From NCBI RefSeq assembly GCF_009870125.1, contig NC_046683.1, forward strand, positions 2,170,001 to 2,234,000: a stretch of DNA of 64,000 nt, written 5' to 3'. The stretch comes from Drosophila pseudoobscura. Its lineage: Eukaryota > Arthropoda > Insecta > Diptera > Drosophilidae. The notes beneath the pieces are model-generated. The model was not told the origin of the DNA, made no database searches, and was given only the letters and a program-made list of their open reading frames with translations. Positions 61,357-64,000 of the stretch are shown in pieces (within the stretch, counting starts at the first letter, position 1; each line of letters begins with the position of its first letter). The position numbers were made by a program, and so were the translations under genes.

Positions 61357-61888
61357 GGTTCACCGAACACACCGTAAAGGACACGACCACACTCGATTCA
61401 ACTTGCAAATTGCATTTATGCATTATTCAGAGCAGTTAGCGTGCCAGTGGATGGAGGAGCAGCAGCCAAAAGCACAATTTGCAACTTTTGCCAACGATAT
61501 CAACTATGTATTTAAAACAGAAATTAGACACGGCACCAACAGAAGCAGGAGGCGGAGTAGCAGCAGCAAGAGCAGCAGCAGGAGCAACAGCCAGTGTGCA
61601 GGAGCAGGAGCAGAATCAGAATCAGGAGCGGAGTGAGGCGGCGGCAGTAAGAGCCAAACAATGCTGACAATGCGCGCCCAAAGGGCGGCGAAAAAATCAC
61701 AAAACTTTTACAATTTCAAGCGGGGTAAAAAACGTGCAACGCGTCAAAGGGAACACGCGAGCTGGCTGCTGCTCCTGCTGTGTTTCTGCATGGGGGCTGG
61801 GGCGGGGGCGTAGGTGTGCCCTGGCCATGCCCACGGAACATACGCACACCACATAGACACTCGTGGGAGCGGAGTGGAGCGGAGCGGA

Positions 61889-61905
61889 GGGGGGGGGGGG
61901 GGGGG
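61889..61905. repeat. poly-G run (17 G)
   Basis: An uninterrupted run of 17 G. It could form a quadruplex or may be a sequencing/assembly length artefact. Confidence 0.85.
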
Positions 61906-63640
61906 ACAGAGGACAGGGGACAGCAGGCGAATTGCTTAAAGCGCGACAAACAACATCCGCCACCATTGTCGCCACTCGTATGTGCTCGACTCGCGCCAGT
62001 GTTGAGCAATTCCACGTGGAACTAGTTCGGTATGAACAGATAGTAAATAGCCATGAACTTTTTTTTAGACGCCGTTAAAGATACAGATACAGATAGTCCT
62101 GTGCCTTTTCGAGATCACTTTAAGCTAAGGCATAGAAACAGGAAATGAACCTATGGCATTATACTCTCGAATACTACCATGAGAGCCATGAGACAGATAT
62201 CTGGAGTGCCCAAGAAGATACTGCACATACTGCTATCTTTTATCACTTTTTCTCATATTCAAATTGGTATGATGTACCTTTCTTTCTTTGGGTCTTCATC
62301 GATTCTCGGAACCTCTTGGAGTTGCCCAACACTGGCCGGCCGAGAGCTACGCTACCGAAAGGAAAAGGAGTGAGAGAGAAAGGGGGACAGATGAGTGTTT
62401 GTTACCTCTGTCCGTTGTGCGTCGTCGTTCTGTTCGTTTTGCAAAAGTTTTGTTTTTCGGAACAAAACTACAAACACAAGCAAACAGGCGCTTTCACACA
62501 CACACACATAGGGGGAGGAGTAGAAGGAAGCAGGACATGCATTGCTGTTGTTTGCTTAGAACAAGTGTGTGTGTGTGTGTGTTTGCCAGAGTATCTGTGT
62601 GCGAGAGTATCTGTGTGTGCTTGCAGCAACTTCTAGCCCCCAAAATGAATGAATAAAGTTAGTCAGACAAATTGCATTTCCCGAAAATATTATCCCAAAC
62701 AAGTAATTGAAAATTTGTTGGTCGTATTTATGCTTCTACCCGTGGATGGTGGCTTCTGCAGCGCAGTGAATGCGAATGCGAGTGTGAATGCGAGTGGCTG
62801 CCATGTTTGATGCCGAAGACCGTAGATCGCAAGTTCAAATTGGGTACAGGCCAATGAAGCAGCACAAATGTGGATTGGATAAGTAGTGGCTCCCCAAGAG
62901 AAGTGCCAATTGCTACTGCAGATGGGTATATTTGCGGTTCGGGTTGTCTATAGCACTTTCAGAACTAAATGACTGATCTCATGACCAGTCGTTGCAAGTC
63001 CCAAACGGTGGTCGAAGCTAGTGATAGAATGAAAGATTGTATGTGTCTGTGCATATGGATATACAGAAAGTGGCTTGGATTCCAGGTACTCATCCGAAGG
63101 AAAAGCGATTCTCTAATAAGAACTCTCCCACAAGGTGCCATCACTACTTCAAGAAGATGAAAGGGAGCTCAAGTACTTCCTTCCTCAAGAAAATGCTAAG
63201 ACGGAGACTGGCACTTGCGGTCATGTACATTAATATGTTATATATACATATATTGTCTATGTTACACATTCCTTTTGAACGGCAACATGATCCGCCTCTT
63301 GAGCGCGGATCAGTTAGCTGCCCAAACTGCAGATCAAGCATTTGCCCAAAACACGGGCAGAACCCAAACGCACTCATACTGAGGCTAAGGGTCTCTTCCA
63401 ATAACCCACTTAATGCTGATCATGCATTTCCTTAGACCCAGGCAGAGACTGCTCGCTCTAATACCAATGCAGCGGTACTCTCTTCGTAAGATGCATGGGA
63501 GAACTCTCGCTCTCCGATAAACATAAGAACAATTGTGCCCTAGGCTAAGATTCAAAAAGATTCCAATAAACACTCTTGAATAATAACTCAAACTGAACAG
63601 TTCTACTCCCAGCATTCTACCATCTGCTGATCAGTCTCAG

Positions 63641-63774
63641 GAGAAGCGTTTGATGAAGCCGACCACCCTGGCAAAAAGTCTCAAAATTGGGAAGATGGGG
63701 ATCCCACATTGTCCACAATGGACCAGGACAAGGATCAAGAACAGGACCAGGAGGAGGATGGTTCTGGAGTTTAG
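63641..63774 (+). other. possible terminal coding exon, acidic
   Basis: After a pyrimidine/AG acceptor-like site (AGTCTCAG ending at 63640) there is an open frame of 43 residues plus stop. It begins EAFDEADHPGKKSQNWEDGD and ends in a Asp/Gln/Glu-rich tail with GSGV. The composition looks coding, but no family is recognised and no upstream exon could be paired with it. It may be the last exon or a relic of a plus-strand gene. Confidence 0.25.
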
Positions 63775-64000
63775 CTTTCTTATTCAGACTCTACAATTTA
63801 TTTTGCATCGAAATTGTATCGCTGTAATGCATTTCGCTGCTGGAAGGTATGTATATTTATTTATTTTTGTTCTTTTGGAAATAATCATTTTATTCATACA
63901 AAAAAATTTCTTTTACATACATTTTGTCGCTTAAAAACTAAGAACAATCTGACAGAATTTCGCTTAAAAACTATTAGAAGGGGGGAGCAAGGGGAAGAAG

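Larger units (their letters stand above)
60980..64000. other. downstream region without recognised genes
   Basis: Contains the 5' side of the membrane-protein gene, tandem GC-rich repeats (61255-61310), a G17 run and several open frames of low complexity. From about 62.9 kb the DNA is less repetitive and has a few short frames of mixed composition, including one possible terminal exon ending at 63774. The last 150 bases are AT-rich. Confidence 0.5.

Noticed and set aside
61403-61636. 77-codon frame with Ser/Arg and Gly/Ala runs
   Set aside because: Mostly derived from AGCAGC/GGAGCA repeats; no splice or homology support.
1-64000. tRNA, rRNA, CRISPR or intact transposable elements
   Set aside because: I saw no cloverleaf with a B-box in a convincing context, no rRNA-like sequence, no CRISPR array (not expected in an animal nucleus) and no transposase or reverse-transcriptase motifs. 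Short degraded elements would need a repeat-library search.

Overview
The window is Drosophila nuclear DNA, most likely from the X chromosome or its equivalent. Exons are separated by short GT-AG introns, promoters carry DRE (TATCGATA) and Ohler motif 1 elements, and microsatellites are abundant. The genes match fly proteins recognised by sequence. The non-coding DNA is full of the string ATACTCGTA, and the overall look resembles the obscura group; that species guess is inference.

Layout. 1-17.3 kb: the body of short gastrulation (sog, the fly chordin). The first coding exon lies off the left edge. Five coding exons are visible, with two large introns and a repeat-rich 3' UTR. 17.3-30.9 kb: about 13 kb without convincing coding sequence, probably regulatory DNA of sog and/or the next gene, with candidate non-coding first exons near 29-30 kb. 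30.9-36.4 kb: chondroitin sulfate synthase (Chsy) in five coding exons, with an alkaline phosphatase gene nested antisense in its third intron.

36-45.6 kb is the most unusual part: a direct tandem duplication of about 4.5 kb. Each unit starts in the 3' end of Chsy, carries a complete minus-strand DALRD3-like gene, a decayed partial ZAD exon and a plus-strand ZAD zinc-finger gene. The first unit breaks off inside the first zinc finger of its ZAD gene, where a decayed copy of the Chsy tail begins. This leaves a ZAD-only truncated paralogue in copy A and a full five-finger gene in copy B. About 3 kb in the middle of the two units is almost identical, while both ends have diverged strongly. That pattern suggests gene conversion.

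46-53 kb is a compact cluster: DNAJC25-type ER chaperone (minus), SPRING1/C12orf49-type Golgi protein (plus), isoaspartyl peptidase/L-asparaginase (minus) and an orphan basic proline-rich protein (minus). 53-59.9 kb is non-coding and repeat-rich. 59.9-61 kb encodes an orphan six-pass membrane protein (minus). 61-64 kb has no gene I can name, apart from one possible acidic terminal exon near 63.7 kb.

Functionally the genes are mostly unrelated neighbours: BMP-antagonist signalling (sog), glycosaminoglycan synthesis (Chsy), a phosphatase, a tRNA-modification partner (DALRD3), a transcription factor (ZAD) and housekeeping secretory-pathway or protein-repair genes. All exon boundaries were placed by eye from splice consensus and reading-frame continuity.
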